Virus record (IMG/VR): IMGVR_UViG_3300020125_000075
Span: 1 to 32,372 of that record
Strand: one strand, 5' to 3'
DNA from: a virus
DNA: 32,372 nucleotides
Under the pieces are notes generated by a model that did no database searches, was not told the DNA's origin, and was given only the letters and a program-made list of their open reading frames with translations. This document shows positions 6,992-15,682 of this stretch, one piece after another (the stretch's first letter is position 1; each line of letters opens with the position of its first letter). Both the position numbers and the translations under genes were made by a program.

Positions 6992-7018
6992 AGCCGCAGG
7001 TTTTTTACGCCTGCGGCT
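6992..7018 (-). terminator. Rho-independent terminator after the capsid gene group
   Basis: A 9-bp perfect stem (AGCCGCAGG / CCTGCGGCT, 6992-7000 and 7010-7018) with a 9-nt loop. On the minus strand it is followed by a T-rich tail (TTTCTTTTTCTG). It stands 24 bp after the stop of the 139-aa virion gene and should end or attenuate head-operon transcription before the cassette. Confidence 0.85.
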
Positions 7019-7041
7019 CGCCCGGTTTGGCAAAGAAAAGT

Positions 7042-7461
7042 TTAGGTAGAATACTTCTGCTGTCCGACCAGGAACGCGTCGATCGCGCTGTTCGCAGTCG
7101 CGCTGCCGGTGATCAGCCAACTCAGATACAGATATTTGTTGATCACTGTCGTGGTCGTTCCGAACGCGCTTGAACGAAGGTCCACGTTCACGACCGCATT
7201 GGAAACCGTATTCGTGAAGTTCGTGATGTTGAGGACCCAGTTGTTAGCATTGGAAATGTTCGTGTCCGCGCCTGCTTTCAGAGAGGGCACGATAACAGTC
7301 CCTGAAACTCCGGCCCCGCAGGAAATCATAACTGCAAGCTTGCCTTCGTAGCCGGAAATGTCGAAACCTGACGTGCCGGTGTTCGTGTTGATGTTGATAC
7401 ATCCATTCGTCATGGACGTAACTTTAAGTGACCCAACCCAATCTTCTTGTGCGAATGCCAT
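7042..7461 (-). CDS. Virion structural protein, possible capsid decoration, 139 aa
   Basis: Last gene before the terminator and close to the capsid gene. Begins MAFAQEDWVGSLKVTSMTNG and continues as alternating beta sequence rich in Asn, Thr and Ser (NNWVLNITNFTNTVSNAVVN), without a signal or membrane segment. Small proteins of this type follow the capsid gene in many phages and often sit on the virion surface. It starts a few bases after the stop of the 64-aa gene, with a weak GGAAA ribosome-binding sequence. Decoration is inferred from position. Confidence 0.65.
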   Translation of the reverse strand: MAFAQEDWVGSLKVTSMTNGCININTNTGTSGFDISGYEGKLAVMISCGAGVSGTVIVPSLKAGADTNISNANNWVLNITNFTNTVSNAVVNVDLRSSAFGTTTTVINKYLYLSWLITGSATANSAIDAFLVGQQKYST

Positions 7462-7462
7462 A

Positions 7463-7657
7463 TTATTTTCCTGTCGGTTTTACCAATTCTGCGCGCGGGA
7501 ATTCGGGGTGACTCTGGCAAAGATGGAGCGCGGTCCACCTGTCCATTTCAACGATTTCTCCCGCTTTGCCGTAAGTCGCCACACCTCGTGGTTCTGTCGC
7601 CGGAGCCACGATTGAATCGTGCAGGAGTCTTATTTTAAGGTTTGCTGGATTTGCCAT
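7463..7657 (-). CDS. Small protein of unknown function, 64 aa
   Basis: I use the ATG at 7655-7657 (MANPANLKIRLLHDSIVAPA) right after the capsid stop. A longer alternative would overlap the capsid gene in another frame. The residues VATYGKAGEIVEMDRWTALH resemble small head-region proteins with a beta strand followed by an acidic helix. It sits between the capsid gene and the decoration-like gene and is probably co-expressed with them. Family unknown. Confidence 0.65.
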   Translation of the reverse strand: MANPANLKIRLLHDSIVAPATEPRGVATYGKAGEIVEMDRWTALHLCQSHPEFPRAELVKPTGK

Positions 7658-7659
7658 AA

Positions 7660-9561
7660 TTATTGGGCTGCTGAATCGGTTGAGATTTCGAACGCTACAG
7701 GGTGACGGATGCCGCAATCGACCCACTGATGGATCGTAACTTCGATCTGCTCGGATTTCTTAAGTGAGTAAGGATCGACAACAATGTCGAGTCCGGCCCA
7801 TCTCGCGGCAATAAAGTCGCTCCACACGCCGAGGATCGATTTGTTGCCAGGCATATTGTTGCTCATCGTGGCCGGATAACCGATCACCATGTTGTTATTA
7901 TCCCACAGCGGACTGGCAGTATTCTGGAAGGCGACCGCGGCTTTGAGTTTCGCGCGAGCGGCCGGCGAGAAGAGCCATGCCTGTGCGCCGATGTCTGCGT
8001 TTGCCACCGCAACATCTGATTCTTGTGTAAGCAGCTTTGCCAGCGTAGGGGTCGCCGAGTAAGTGATTGTTCCGACGCCGGGAGTATTGAAAATTCCGAG
8101 CGGTTCACCCGCGGTCCCTGAACCGTTCAGATAAACTCGGTCGAGTTCGACAGCTGACGCTGCGACGAGATCGTCCCGAACGAATGCCTCGACTGATAGC
8201 GATGCCTGATTCAAGAGTTGTTTCGTGTAGAAAGTGTCGGCGCCGAGACGATGCGGCATCAGGGTTAATTGACCGAACGCTTGCGTTGATGCCGTAACCG
8301 TAGCAGCTTCTGCAAGCCAGTAAGTTGTGCCGGTTCCGGTCACGCGCGGAATCGCAACGTTATTAACCAGACCGTCGAGCATTCGGATGCCCATTCCGGT
8401 TACAGTTGTGCGCGCCCGCAGATATTGGATCAGCGAACCGGTGAGAAGATCAGTTCCGATGAGATAACCACCCAGATTTTGCGTTCCTGCGAAGAGACCG
8501 CGCTTCAGCATCCGAACTTCGTCGAGAACACGGTTCATTTGCACGCTGCTAAGATCCTGGTCCTCTGCCATGTTCGATTGGCTCATGTCCTCCGGAAGCG
8601 TGTACCCTTCCCGGTTGTCGAGAACATTATCACCGGCTGAGCGAAGCTTTTCGCGGGCTGCGGTGCAGGCTTCTTTTTCGATTCCGGTTAGTTGACCGTT
8701 ATTTACAAATGCCTCTAGGATGAGTTTACGGACCGAGAACTGCTTCCGGTCTTTTTTCGACATTCCGATTTTCGTTTCCGGAATCTCGACGTGCTTTGCC
8801 GGATCAAATGCATTGTTGCATTCAAATTGAAACTTAGAGAAGTCGGCGGAATCGTTTTTATGCTTGGTCGCGATCTCGCGAGCGGCTTCCTGCCACTTCG
8901 GGAATTTGATCGCCGCGACGTGATCGTCGATGCGCTGGCAACGTTTCTGAAAATCTTTAACCGCGTCCTGAGCCGCCTTAACGGGATCAGCAGCGGGTTC
9001 GTTCACTACGGTTACTTGTTCGCTCATCGTCATTTCCTTTTTGTCAACTTGTCTGCCGAGTTCGAGTTCCTTAGTTTGTAGCGATCCACCGTCGCGCCCG
9101 ATTCCCACTGAAGTATCTGCTGGAACCGTAACCAATGAACACTCATAAGGTTCCCAATCGGTCGCGGTGAATGTCTTAGTGCCCTTCTCTTCGTCCATCT
9201 TGTGGATCTCGTAACCGATCGAGGCTTCGCCTAGAATCCCGTCCTGAACGTCCTGGAACTTTTCTTTTGCAAGCGGTGAACTGCCAAATTTCACGACCAC
9301 ATTTAGCTTAGAACCGTCCGCAGCCGCGCTGACAACCCTTCCGATATGCGCGTCCCGGTTGTGGTTGAACAGCAGCGGCCCGGACATTTTTAGCCGATCG
9401 AGCCGAATCGATCCGGCTTTATGGCTCAATATTTCATTTCCGAAAAAACGTCTGTAAGGTTTATCGCTTGAAACCGATAAGGTAGCCGTGCGCTCGTTTG
9501 GATCGACCGAATCGAAGTTGGCGCTTCGATAAAGCGTTTCCGGAATCTTGATCTTGCTCAC
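7660..9561 (-). CDS. Fused prohead protease, scaffold-like linker and HK97-fold major capsid protein, 633 aa
   Basis: Residues 1 to about 160 match a U35-type prohead protease, with His67 in LLFNHNRDAHIG and Ser114 in LGEASIGYEI. Residues from about 180 to 330 are charged and helical like a delta-domain or scaffold. The rest is an HK97-fold capsid protein (for example GTTYWLAEAATVTASTQAFG and a late LDIVVDPYS region). Cleavage after assembly should release the mature capsid subunit. The start is GTG at 9559-9561. Two in-frame ATGs at 9031-9033 and 9025-9027, preceded by AAGGA, could give a separate 457-aa or 455-aa product without the protease. Fusions of this kind are known in lambda-like heads. 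Confidence 0.92.
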   Translation of the reverse strand: MSKIKIPETLYRSANFDSVDPNERTATLSVSSDKPYRRFFGNEILSHKAGSIRLDRLKMSGPLLFNHNRDAHIGRVVSAAADGSKLNVVVKFGSSPLAKEKFQDVQDGILGEASIGYEIHKMDEEKGTKTFTATDWEPYECSLVTVPADTSVGIGRDGGSLQTKELELGRQVDKKEMTMSEQVTVVNEPAADPVKAAQDAVKDFQKRCQRIDDHVAAIKFPKWQEAAREIATKHKNDSADFSKFQFECNNAFDPAKHVEIPETKIGMSKKDRKQFSVRKLILEAFVNNGQLTGIEKEACTAAREKLRSAGDNVLDNREGYTLPEDMSQSNMAEDQDLSSVQMNRVLDEVRMLKRGLFAGTQNLGGYLIGTDLLTGSLIQYLRARTTVTGMGIRMLDGLVNNVAIPRVTGTGTTYWLAEAATVTASTQAFGQLTLMPHRLGADTFYTKQLLNQASLSVEAFVRDDLVAASAVELDRVYLNGSGTAGEPLGIFNTPGVGTITYSATPTLAKLLTQESDVAVANADIGAQAWLFSPAARAKLKAAVAFQNTASPLWDNNNMVIGYPATMSNNMPGNKSILGVWSDFIAARWAGLDIVVDPYSLKKSEQIEVTIHQWVDCGIRHPVAFEISTDSAAQ

Positions 9562-9583
9562 CGTTTAGGCTGAAATGTCAAAG

Positions 9584-10036
9584 CTAATCCGCGTTGATTT
9601 TAGCGATAAATGCGTTCTTAGCTTGCTGCATAGTTCGGTCTGGCATGTCTGGCAGAGCCGCGACCTGCGTTTGCAGGTTAGCCAAACTCGTTGCCGACGC
9701 GACCGCTGACTTGAAACCCGTGACCCATTCTCGCAGTGCATTAATTTCGTCAATCGCCACCGCAATCGCCGCGCGGTAAGACATTGAATGCTTGTCGAAA
9801 GCACTCATAAAGGCGATCGCACTGTTCTGCTGTTGTAATAATGCCCATGCGTCTTGCGCTGTCTGCGAACCGTCAAAGGCGTTTATAATCGGTTGCGCTT
9901 GCGCTTGCAGATTCGCGGGACTCACACGAACAGTTGCCGGATTATACGGACTCGAAACCCCACTTATTCCGTCAATGGCTACGTTTGCTCGAATCTCGCT
10001 GTCCAAGCGCAGAGTTAAATCGATGACGGTTGGCAT
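9584..10036 (-). CDS. Head-region protein of unknown function, 150 aa
   Basis: Lies between the fibre-like gene and the protease-capsid gene. Begins MPTVIDLTLRLDSEIRANVA, followed by an Ala/Gln-rich helical part (NLQAQAQPIINAFDGSQTAQ) with few charges. No signal, membrane segment or Cys. The helical, Ala-rich composition would suit a virion-associated or fibre-chaperone protein, but no family is recognised. Confidence 0.65.
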   Translation of the reverse strand: MPTVIDLTLRLDSEIRANVAIDGISGVSSPYNPATVRVSPANLQAQAQPIINAFDGSQTAQDAWALLQQQNSAIAFMSAFDKHSMSYRAAIAVAIDEINALREWVTGFKSAVASATSLANLQTQVAALPDMPDRTMQQAKNAFIAKINAD

Positions 10037-10039
10037 ATG

Positions 10040-11821
10040 TTAATTCAATATTTCAGCAATCAATCCGGTTAAAAAATTTCCGGTCATACCAATAAAAACA
10101 CATACGGTGTCTCCTCCTGTTTCATTCCAGCTGAGATAGTGATATCCCAATCCAGGAGATCCCGAATAGCGCGCGGAAATTGGTTGTTCTATCGAACTGC
10201 CATTCTCGTTGTAACCCATCGCGTTAATCCCGGTCAACGTGGTGGTGGAATCAATCCCGATCCCAACGCCGCCGGCAGTACTGGATTGAGTCCGCACAAG
10301 AACCGTTGATTTAATTTCGCAGTTTACGTTAAGCGCAATATCTCCGGTGACATATTCGACCTTGTTTCCGGAAGCGTTATTAGCCTGCCTGATTGTAGCG
10401 GTGGTGTAACTCCATGTGGCAGTCGTATCAATTACTTTAATTGCTCGTGTTACGCGATTGTAATTATTCCATACAAATCGTTTCCCGCCCACCTGCGTAG
10501 TTGTCCCTCCGGCGCTATCAGCCGTTGTGTTAGTTCCATCGGCCCGAATTGTTCCTAGCCAAAGTTTAGTATGGTCGCTACCAAGAACAGTTACTCCATC
10601 CTGGGTTCCAAGTGCATTGGCGCGAGTCGTATCATTCGTCCACGCAGCCGACAAGCTAAGCGTAGTAGCGCCAGAGTCTATGAATACATCATAGTTTTTG
10701 CCGCTTGTAACCGTGAGTGCCAACGAAATTTGGGAAAACGTTTTTGCCTGCCACGCGGACCCATTCCATGTGTAAATATTATTGTGTAGATACGGAGTAT
10801 AATAAAGCGTTCCCTGTGCTGTGCGATCAGACGTTGAAACTGGGACACCGGATTCAGTCGTCAGGCGACCGCCCGGATTTGAAAAAACTACCGTGCCTCC
10901 GGGGAGATTAGTTAGAAGTGATCCATCGGCATGAAGCTTGGCATTACCGGCAGTTGACCCAAAATAAACGTCGGTTACGAGGTTGTTTCCGATTACAGCG
11001 GTATTACTGGCTTCAACCTGCGCCGAGGCTCCGATAGCGATACCATTAGTTAGCGTTCCACCGTTCACATGGTCTGCTGCTCGACCTATGAAAACCATTG
11101 ATGAATCGCCAATACTTCCACTACCGGTGGAACGACCAATAGCAGTGTTGTAACTGCCTGTATTATTAGATAACGAATCAGCCCCTACAGCAGTGTTGTA
11201 AATACCTGTGACATTAAATTGTAATGCGAATGCTCCAATGCCAACGTTGCCAACGTCTCCAGCGGGAGAATCCGAGCTTTGTAACGCCGAATTTCCTATC
11301 GCCAAATTATAGTTTCCAGCAGTATTTGAAATTAACGCGGAATGACCGATGGCAGTATTGTTACTTCCTGTATTATTTAACAAAAGTGTCTCGTTACCTG
11401 CAGAAATGTTTCCAATTCCGGTAGTTATCGAAAACAGTGACTTATGACCGATTCCTATATTACTATAACCTGCCGATGTATTATCAGATGGTTGAGAAAA
11501 ACCCGCTTGATAACCTAGGTACAGATTCCAAGTGTTGAAATTAGTAAATGAAGGATCAGGGTCGCTTCCCCAAATCCTGAATACCTCTACTCCATTGGCA
11601 TCCGTGACGTATATCCCAGTATTTAGAAGCGTGTATGGATGCGCGGCTATATTGCCTGAATCTCCGCTCGACGTAAGATGCAGAGCGGCAACGCTACTTA
11701 AACCTCCTCCGATTAAGCTGATCGTGGCTTTCTTGGTCGTTCCACTCTGGACAATTGGCAGAACATCTGACCCGTTTACCGAGGTCGCCGCCGGCAACTC
11801 CGAAATTTTTACGTCGCTCAT
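10040..11821 (-). CDS. Virion fibre protein with YadA/Hep_Hag-type repeats, 593 aa
   Basis: The N-terminus (VKISELPAATSVNGSDVLPI) is the anchoring motif common to phage head and tail fibres (I-S-E-L-P-A-A-x-x-x-x-x-S-D-x-x-P). Residues about 118-270 hold repeats of the NTAIG-SAL type (for example NNTAIGHSALISNTAGNYNL), as in the left-handed beta-roll heads of trimeric autotransporter adhesins. The C-terminal part is beta-rich and ends in a hydrophobic segment. It probably forms a trimeric fibre that binds a host or environmental glycan. It is encoded between portal and capsid genes instead of with the tail, so a head fibre is plausible. ATGA coupling joins it to the 88-aa gene. Confidence 0.75.
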   Translation of the reverse strand: MSDVKISELPAATSVNGSDVLPIVQSGTTKKATISLIGGGLSSVAALHLTSSGDSGNIAAHPYTLLNTGIYVTDANGVEVFRIWGSDPDPSFTNFNTWNLYLGYQAGFSQPSDNTSAGYSNIGIGHKSLFSITTGIGNISAGNETLLLNNTGSNNTAIGHSALISNTAGNYNLAIGNSALQSSDSPAGDVGNVGIGAFALQFNVTGIYNTAVGADSLSNNTGSYNTAIGRSTGSGSIGDSSMVFIGRAADHVNGGTLTNGIAIGASAQVEASNTAVIGNNLVTDVYFGSTAGNAKLHADGSLLTNLPGGTVVFSNPGGRLTTESGVPVSTSDRTAQGTLYYTPYLHNNIYTWNGSAWQAKTFSQISLALTVTSGKNYDVFIDSGATTLSLSAAWTNDTTRANALGTQDGVTVLGSDHTKLWLGTIRADGTNTTADSAGGTTTQVGGKRFVWNNYNRVTRAIKVIDTTATWSYTTATIRQANNASGNKVEYVTGDIALNVNCEIKSTVLVRTQSSTAGGVGIGIDSTTTLTGINAMGYNENGSSIEQPISARYSGSPGLGYHYLSWNETGGDTVCVFIGMTGNFLTGLIAEILN

Positions 11822-12084
11822 AACTCGATGCCTAGTATGACCAGCACTTCTTCCTCATCAGGATCGATCTCCCAGTATGGTTTTCTGCGTGGCTTAAAAT
11901 ATGGATATTCGCCTTTGTAAACTCTACCGGGTCGAAGTCCAATTGCGTCAGGAGTGAAGCATTCCGTGACAATTGAATCGCCGGTTTCCGTGACGATCCG
12001 ATCTCCGGCTTCCGTAATGAGATGTCCGCAGACCTCCGGCTGCGCGCCGACGCCGTTCCAGAGCGATAGAAGCGAGAGAAGCAT
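11818..12084 (-). CDS. Small protein with ITE-GD repeats, 88 aa
   Basis: Contains tandem short repeats (ITEAGDRIVTETGDSIVTEC) of the x-T-E-x-G-D-x-x-V type often seen in small virion-associated phage proteins, then a Pro/Tyr-rich C-terminus ending in EEEVLVILGIEL. The N-terminus (MLLSLLSLWNGVGA) is hydrophobic but not a clear signal peptide. It lies between the two repeat-bearing surface proteins and overlaps the fibre gene by ATGA. It may help assemble or anchor them; this is inferred from context. Confidence 0.65.
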   Translation of the reverse strand: MLLSLLSLWNGVGAQPEVCGHLITEAGDRIVTETGDSIVTECFTPDAIGLRPGRVYKGEYPYFKPRRKPYWEIDPDEEEVLVILGIEL

Positions 12085-13491
12085 TTATTGCCAGTATTTG
12101 ATGAAAACATTTAGATCACTCGGTGTCGCGCCGCCCGTCGTGTTGATATTGATGCCTCCGGTCATTTTTAGCGTTCCCTGATAATTCTCAAGCAGTCCGT
12201 TCGGGAAAGTCGCCAAATTCAGCATATTAATGAAAGTCCGGTTGGGAGCACCAGACTGATCTCGGATTGTAAGATTTGAACCGGCGACGCCGTTACTCAT
12301 GGAAATCTTAACGCATTCCACGTATGCCGTAGCGTTCGTTGGGAAGCTATTTAATTGAGTGCTGATGCGAGAGAGATACCAAAATGGAGACAGTCCTGTC
12401 GTGCCGTCACGGAGCCTCGGCATTACATCCTGAACCCCGGTCACGGAAGCGACACAGGCCTGCCCTGTTACCTGCGCAAGATTGAATGCAGTATTCGCGT
12501 CGGGTGTGACGAGAATCTTGCCGCCGGCAGGATTTATTATCGGCACATTTACGCCTGACGCATCAACTTTAAGAAGGTTCGTGAGCTGCGGTTGATCGGT
12601 CGCAAGAACTACCCGCAGCGTTCCCGCGGATTTATTTCCTGAATTGACGTCCGCGGTCGTCCCTAAAACCTGCGAAAGATTGAAAGATGAATTGGCGGTG
12701 ACTCCTACGGTTCCGCTAACTGTCGATAGAAAATTTGACGCATTGCTTTGAACCGCAGTGACCGTGCCGGCGACGGTTGCCAGAAAGTTTGATGCGTTAG
12801 ATTGTGCGACCGTGACTGGATTGGTGATGGAGTTTACTCCGACCGTGCCGGTGATTGTCGCCAAGAAATTTGAAGCGTTAGGCGAATTGACCGTTGAGGT
12901 GCTGTTAATCGATTGGACATACCATGTGCCGCCCTGATTTGATGTGATCGTTCCTGCAACCGTTGTAAGAAAATTCGACGCATTTGGAGATTTAACGGTC
13001 GCGAAAAGGTTCGAGGCATTTGATTGCGTTGGAAGGACTCGAAGTCTTGAACTGGTATCTATCGAAATTGGAGCAATTGTTCCGTCGCCTGCGATTGACT
13101 CAGATGCGCTCGCAAGACCTTGACTTATTGGACCTTTCAGACCTCCCGAAAATGTAGTTCCAGGGTTTACGGTGGTGGCGTCAACTGATGTGATGACTCC
13201 TCCAACGGTAGCGTCTTGAGCCACACCGGCCAGAGATCCGGCTATTGCTGACAGCGTAGCTTCTGTCGATAATAAGGAGGTGTTGAGATTGGTTCCGGCG
13301 TTAGCGGTTACGTTTCCAACATTTACGCTGCCCGAAATAGAAACGGGCAGCGTAGAAATAGGAGATCCAGATGAATTAACAAGAACGACAGCTTCGGAAT
13401 GAACGTTGGATCCAGAGATCGCATTGAGATACGTCTGCATCTTCGTATCTCCCGCGGGAGCGGAGTTCACGCTGACGTAATTATCGGCCAT
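12085..13491 (-). CDS. Virion protein with NASNFLATVxGTV repeats, 468 aa
   Basis: Starts MADNYVSVNSAPAGDTKMQT. Residues about 156-262 contain five copies of a repeat around S-x-N-A-S-N-F-L-A-T-V-x-G-T-V, the whole stretch being rich in Val, Thr, Ser and Asn and low in charge. The C-terminal 120 residues form a different beta-rich domain ending in NVFIKYWQ. Such repetitive, uncharged proteins are typical of phage surface fibres or decoration. It directly follows the portal gene and precedes another fibre, forming a surface-protein group within the head operon. Exact role unknown. Confidence 0.65.
   Translation of the reverse strand: MADNYVSVNSAPAGDTKMQTYLNAISGSNVHSEAVVLVNSSGSPISTLPVSISGSVNVGNVTANAGTNLNTSLLSTEATLSAIAGSLAGVAQDATVGGVITSVDATTVNPGTTFSGGLKGPISQGLASASESIAGDGTIAPISIDTSSRLRVLPTQSNASNLFATVKSPNASNFLTTVAGTITSNQGGTWYVQSINSTSTVNSPNASNFLATITGTVGVNSITNPVTVAQSNASNFLATVAGTVTAVQSNASNFLSTVSGTVGVTANSSFNLSQVLGTTADVNSGNKSAGTLRVVLATDQPQLTNLLKVDASGVNVPIINPAGGKILVTPDANTAFNLAQVTGQACVASVTGVQDVMPRLRDGTTGLSPFWYLSRISTQLNSFPTNATAYVECVKISMSNGVAGSNLTIRDQSGAPNRTFINMLNLATFPNGLLENYQGTLKMTGGININTTGGATPSDLNVFIKYWQ
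12706..13026 (-). repeat. Tandem coding repeats (five NASNFL units)
   Basis: Encodes residues 156-262 of the 468-aa virion protein. Units have the form NASNFLATVAGTV, with Leu/Phe and Ala/Thr/Ser changes and spacers of unequal length. DNA copies differ at several bases, so the repeat is old and not a recent slippage product. Confidence 0.75.
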
Positions 13492-13492
13492 G

Positions 13493-15682
13493 CTACTCCT
13501 GCGAAACGGTGAAGCCTTTTACCTTTCCGTCCGCATCTTTTTCAACACTCACCTTTTTGGTAGACGGCATTTGGACTTCGTTTGTAACCTCAACATTTGG
13601 AGCCGGCGAAGGTGCGACATTCACGATCACATCCGGCGGCTTTATTTCGGGAATCCTGATCTGTGCCGCGGCGACCTTGATGATCGGAGGTTTTGCTTCG
13701 GGAACGTTCACTGAAACCTGTCTTTCTGGAACGTTCACCACCATTTGACGCTCTGGAATGTTGACCGTGATCGGAGGCATTGATGCAGGAGGATGCGGTT
13801 TCGTGGCTTCGATCAGTTCCCTGAATTCGGTCATTGTTAAAGCTTTGCTGGTTCCGTCTGATGACTGTCCCGGTTGCGCTTCGCCGGCAGTGTTTTCGGT
13901 GTCGGCGGTATCCTCGGCGGGTTTGGTTGGCGAAACCTTCCCGACGACCGGAGTAGAATCCATTCCGAGCGCTGCCATCATCATTTCTTCTTCCGCCAGC
14001 TCGAATAGGACTTGCTCGAAGTCCGCGTCAACATCTGAATCTTCAATAATACGCGTGCGCGATGTAAACTTGTTGGCTACCTCTAGCGCGGACGATTGGA
14101 CCTCCTTGAGCGGATCAACCCATGCCCACCGTCGGCCGCGGAAGATTGGCTTATTGAATTTGTCAAACTTCGCCAATGGCAGCGGAATCGCTCCGGTTAG
14201 GAGTGCCATATAAAGCCATGCCTCAAATATCGGGCGCTCCGCGATCTCAATGTCGAATTTCTGGATCAGTTTCCATAGTTCGCGTTCATCGAGCATTCCC
14301 AGGCGACCGCTGGAATAATTCACGCCTTCTAGGTCGTTTGCGATAATGTTGTAATTCGCGCCTGGGAGTCCTGCGCACCATGCGCGCAGCAAGCCCTTTC
14401 GAAAAAGATCGAAGTTGCCATTCGGATGCGATGGATTCCATTCCTTAAAGTCGATTCCCCATTTCAGGCCAGTAAACGATCCCGGTTCGGCGTCCATTGT
14501 TCCCTCCTGTGTCGGATCGGGTCGGTCGCTCATCGCTTCGCCGCCTTCGGGAACCATGTTGGAAGTGAAGAAACCGAGTTTGCACGCCGACACGCGGGCG
14601 GCGACGACCTCGGCTTCCTCGTACTTGTCCAGATGTCGCGATTTCTGGATTACGCTGGCCGACCACGGCGCCGGCCGAGTTGAATCGCCATCTTCATATC
14701 GCGAGTAGTGAATAATGTCCTCGGCAAGAATGCGCTCGTAGCTTTTCGGAGCGGATGTCATTGCCGCGCCAGGAACTGAGAATTGCCAATCCTGAGGTTG
14801 CCGTTTTATGAAATAATAGGCGATTCGTTTGCCCATCGAGTCACGCTCGATGCCCATTCGGATCATATTCTTCGTGTCCGGATTGATGCTATTAAGCTGA
14901 AAATCGCACCACTCGGAATTGATTAGCTGTAGGCTGTAGCCATATTTATTGACCGCAGGCGATCTAACGTGCCGTATGAAGAAGTCACCGTCGCGCGCGG
15001 CCGACAGTAGCCGGATCTGGCAGACCTGATTGTAATCGAAACATTGCGCGACTGTGCAGTATTCGCGGCGTTTCCAATCGCGCCAACCTTCTTCGATTAC
15101 TTTGTTGGCGTATATATCCATGTCGCCGACTTGGATCGTTGCTTTGCGATCTAGATCTATGCCGCGGAGATCAAATTGGTTCGGTATTCCGCGGGTTCGC
15201 TCAAGATATTCTCCGAGCCGTTGTCGCCGCTTCCAGTAAGTCTTGTAAAACTTCTGCTCATCCGGAGAATATAGAACTCGATCCTCGGTTTCTTTGATCT
15301 CAAGACGGCAGGTAATGCCTTCCGCGCCGAATACGTTCGCCCATAGTTCCTCCTTGTATTTCTTGAAGTAAACATCGGTCCTGAACAGGTCGCGCGACCG
15401 CGAGCGAAGCGCGAAGATGTTCTGCCAAACATCCGAATCCTCCGAAATACCGGAAAGTGCCCAATCGGAATTGATTCCGCCAATGCCTACGACCTCTTTG
15501 TAGGCGCGCTTCATCTGCGTCATGGAAATCGATTCCTTGACGGAAATCACCTGATCGACTTGCGGCGATTGCTGCGCTGCCAGCTTGGCCAATGTCTTTT
15601 TGCCGGGTCCGCGGCGCCGCGGCGGCGGCTTGACTGGAGTCGGCCGCGGCCAATTGATTTTCGGAATGTCGAGGAATCCCAT
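13493..15682 (-). CDS. Lambda-type portal protein with repetitive C-terminal extension, 729 aa
   Basis: Follows the gpW-like connector with a TGATG overlap and shows the lambda-portal pattern. An N-terminal region has DVWQNIFALRSRSRDLFRTD. A central core includes RLLSAARDGDFFIRHVRSPA, then CAGLPGANYNIIANDLEGVN and YSSGRLGMLDERELW. Residues 638 to about 705 are an added tail with near-repeats (VNIPERQ, VNVPERQ, VNVPEAK, then further IPEIKPP-like units), before a short charged end. The portal forms the dodecameric gate for DNA packaging and binds terminase. Lambda portal is 533 aa, so this one is about 200 aa longer, much of it C-terminal. Confidence 0.92.
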   Translation of the reverse strand: MGFLDIPKINWPRPTPVKPPPRRRGPGKKTLAKLAAQQSPQVDQVISVKESISMTQMKRAYKEVVGIGGINSDWALSGISEDSDVWQNIFALRSRSRDLFRTDVYFKKYKEELWANVFGAEGITCRLEIKETEDRVLYSPDEQKFYKTYWKRRQRLGEYLERTRGIPNQFDLRGIDLDRKATIQVGDMDIYANKVIEEGWRDWKRREYCTVAQCFDYNQVCQIRLLSAARDGDFFIRHVRSPAVNKYGYSLQLINSEWCDFQLNSINPDTKNMIRMGIERDSMGKRIAYYFIKRQPQDWQFSVPGAAMTSAPKSYERILAEDIIHYSRYEDGDSTRPAPWSASVIQKSRHLDKYEEAEVVAARVSACKLGFFTSNMVPEGGEAMSDRPDPTQEGTMDAEPGSFTGLKWGIDFKEWNPSHPNGNFDLFRKGLLRAWCAGLPGANYNIIANDLEGVNYSSGRLGMLDERELWKLIQKFDIEIAERPIFEAWLYMALLTGAIPLPLAKFDKFNKPIFRGRRWAWVDPLKEVQSSALEVANKFTSRTRIIEDSDVDADFEQVLFELAEEEMMMAALGMDSTPVVGKVSPTKPAEDTADTENTAGEAQPGQSSDGTSKALTMTEFRELIEATKPHPPASMPPITVNIPERQMVVNVPERQVSVNVPEAKPPIIKVAAAQIRIPEIKPPDVIVNVAPSPAPNVEVTNEVQMPSTKKVSVEKDADGKVKGFTVSQE

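Noticed and set aside
9021-9052. TTGACA-like sequence on the minus strand inside the protease-capsid gene
   Set aside because: No acceptable -10 at 16-18 nt; only the possible internal translation start there was kept.
13758-14213. Plus-strand open frame of 151 codons inside the portal gene
   Set aside because: Lies wholly inside a well-supported gene on the other strand, has a Ser/Ala-rich shadow composition, and has no neighbours in its own direction.
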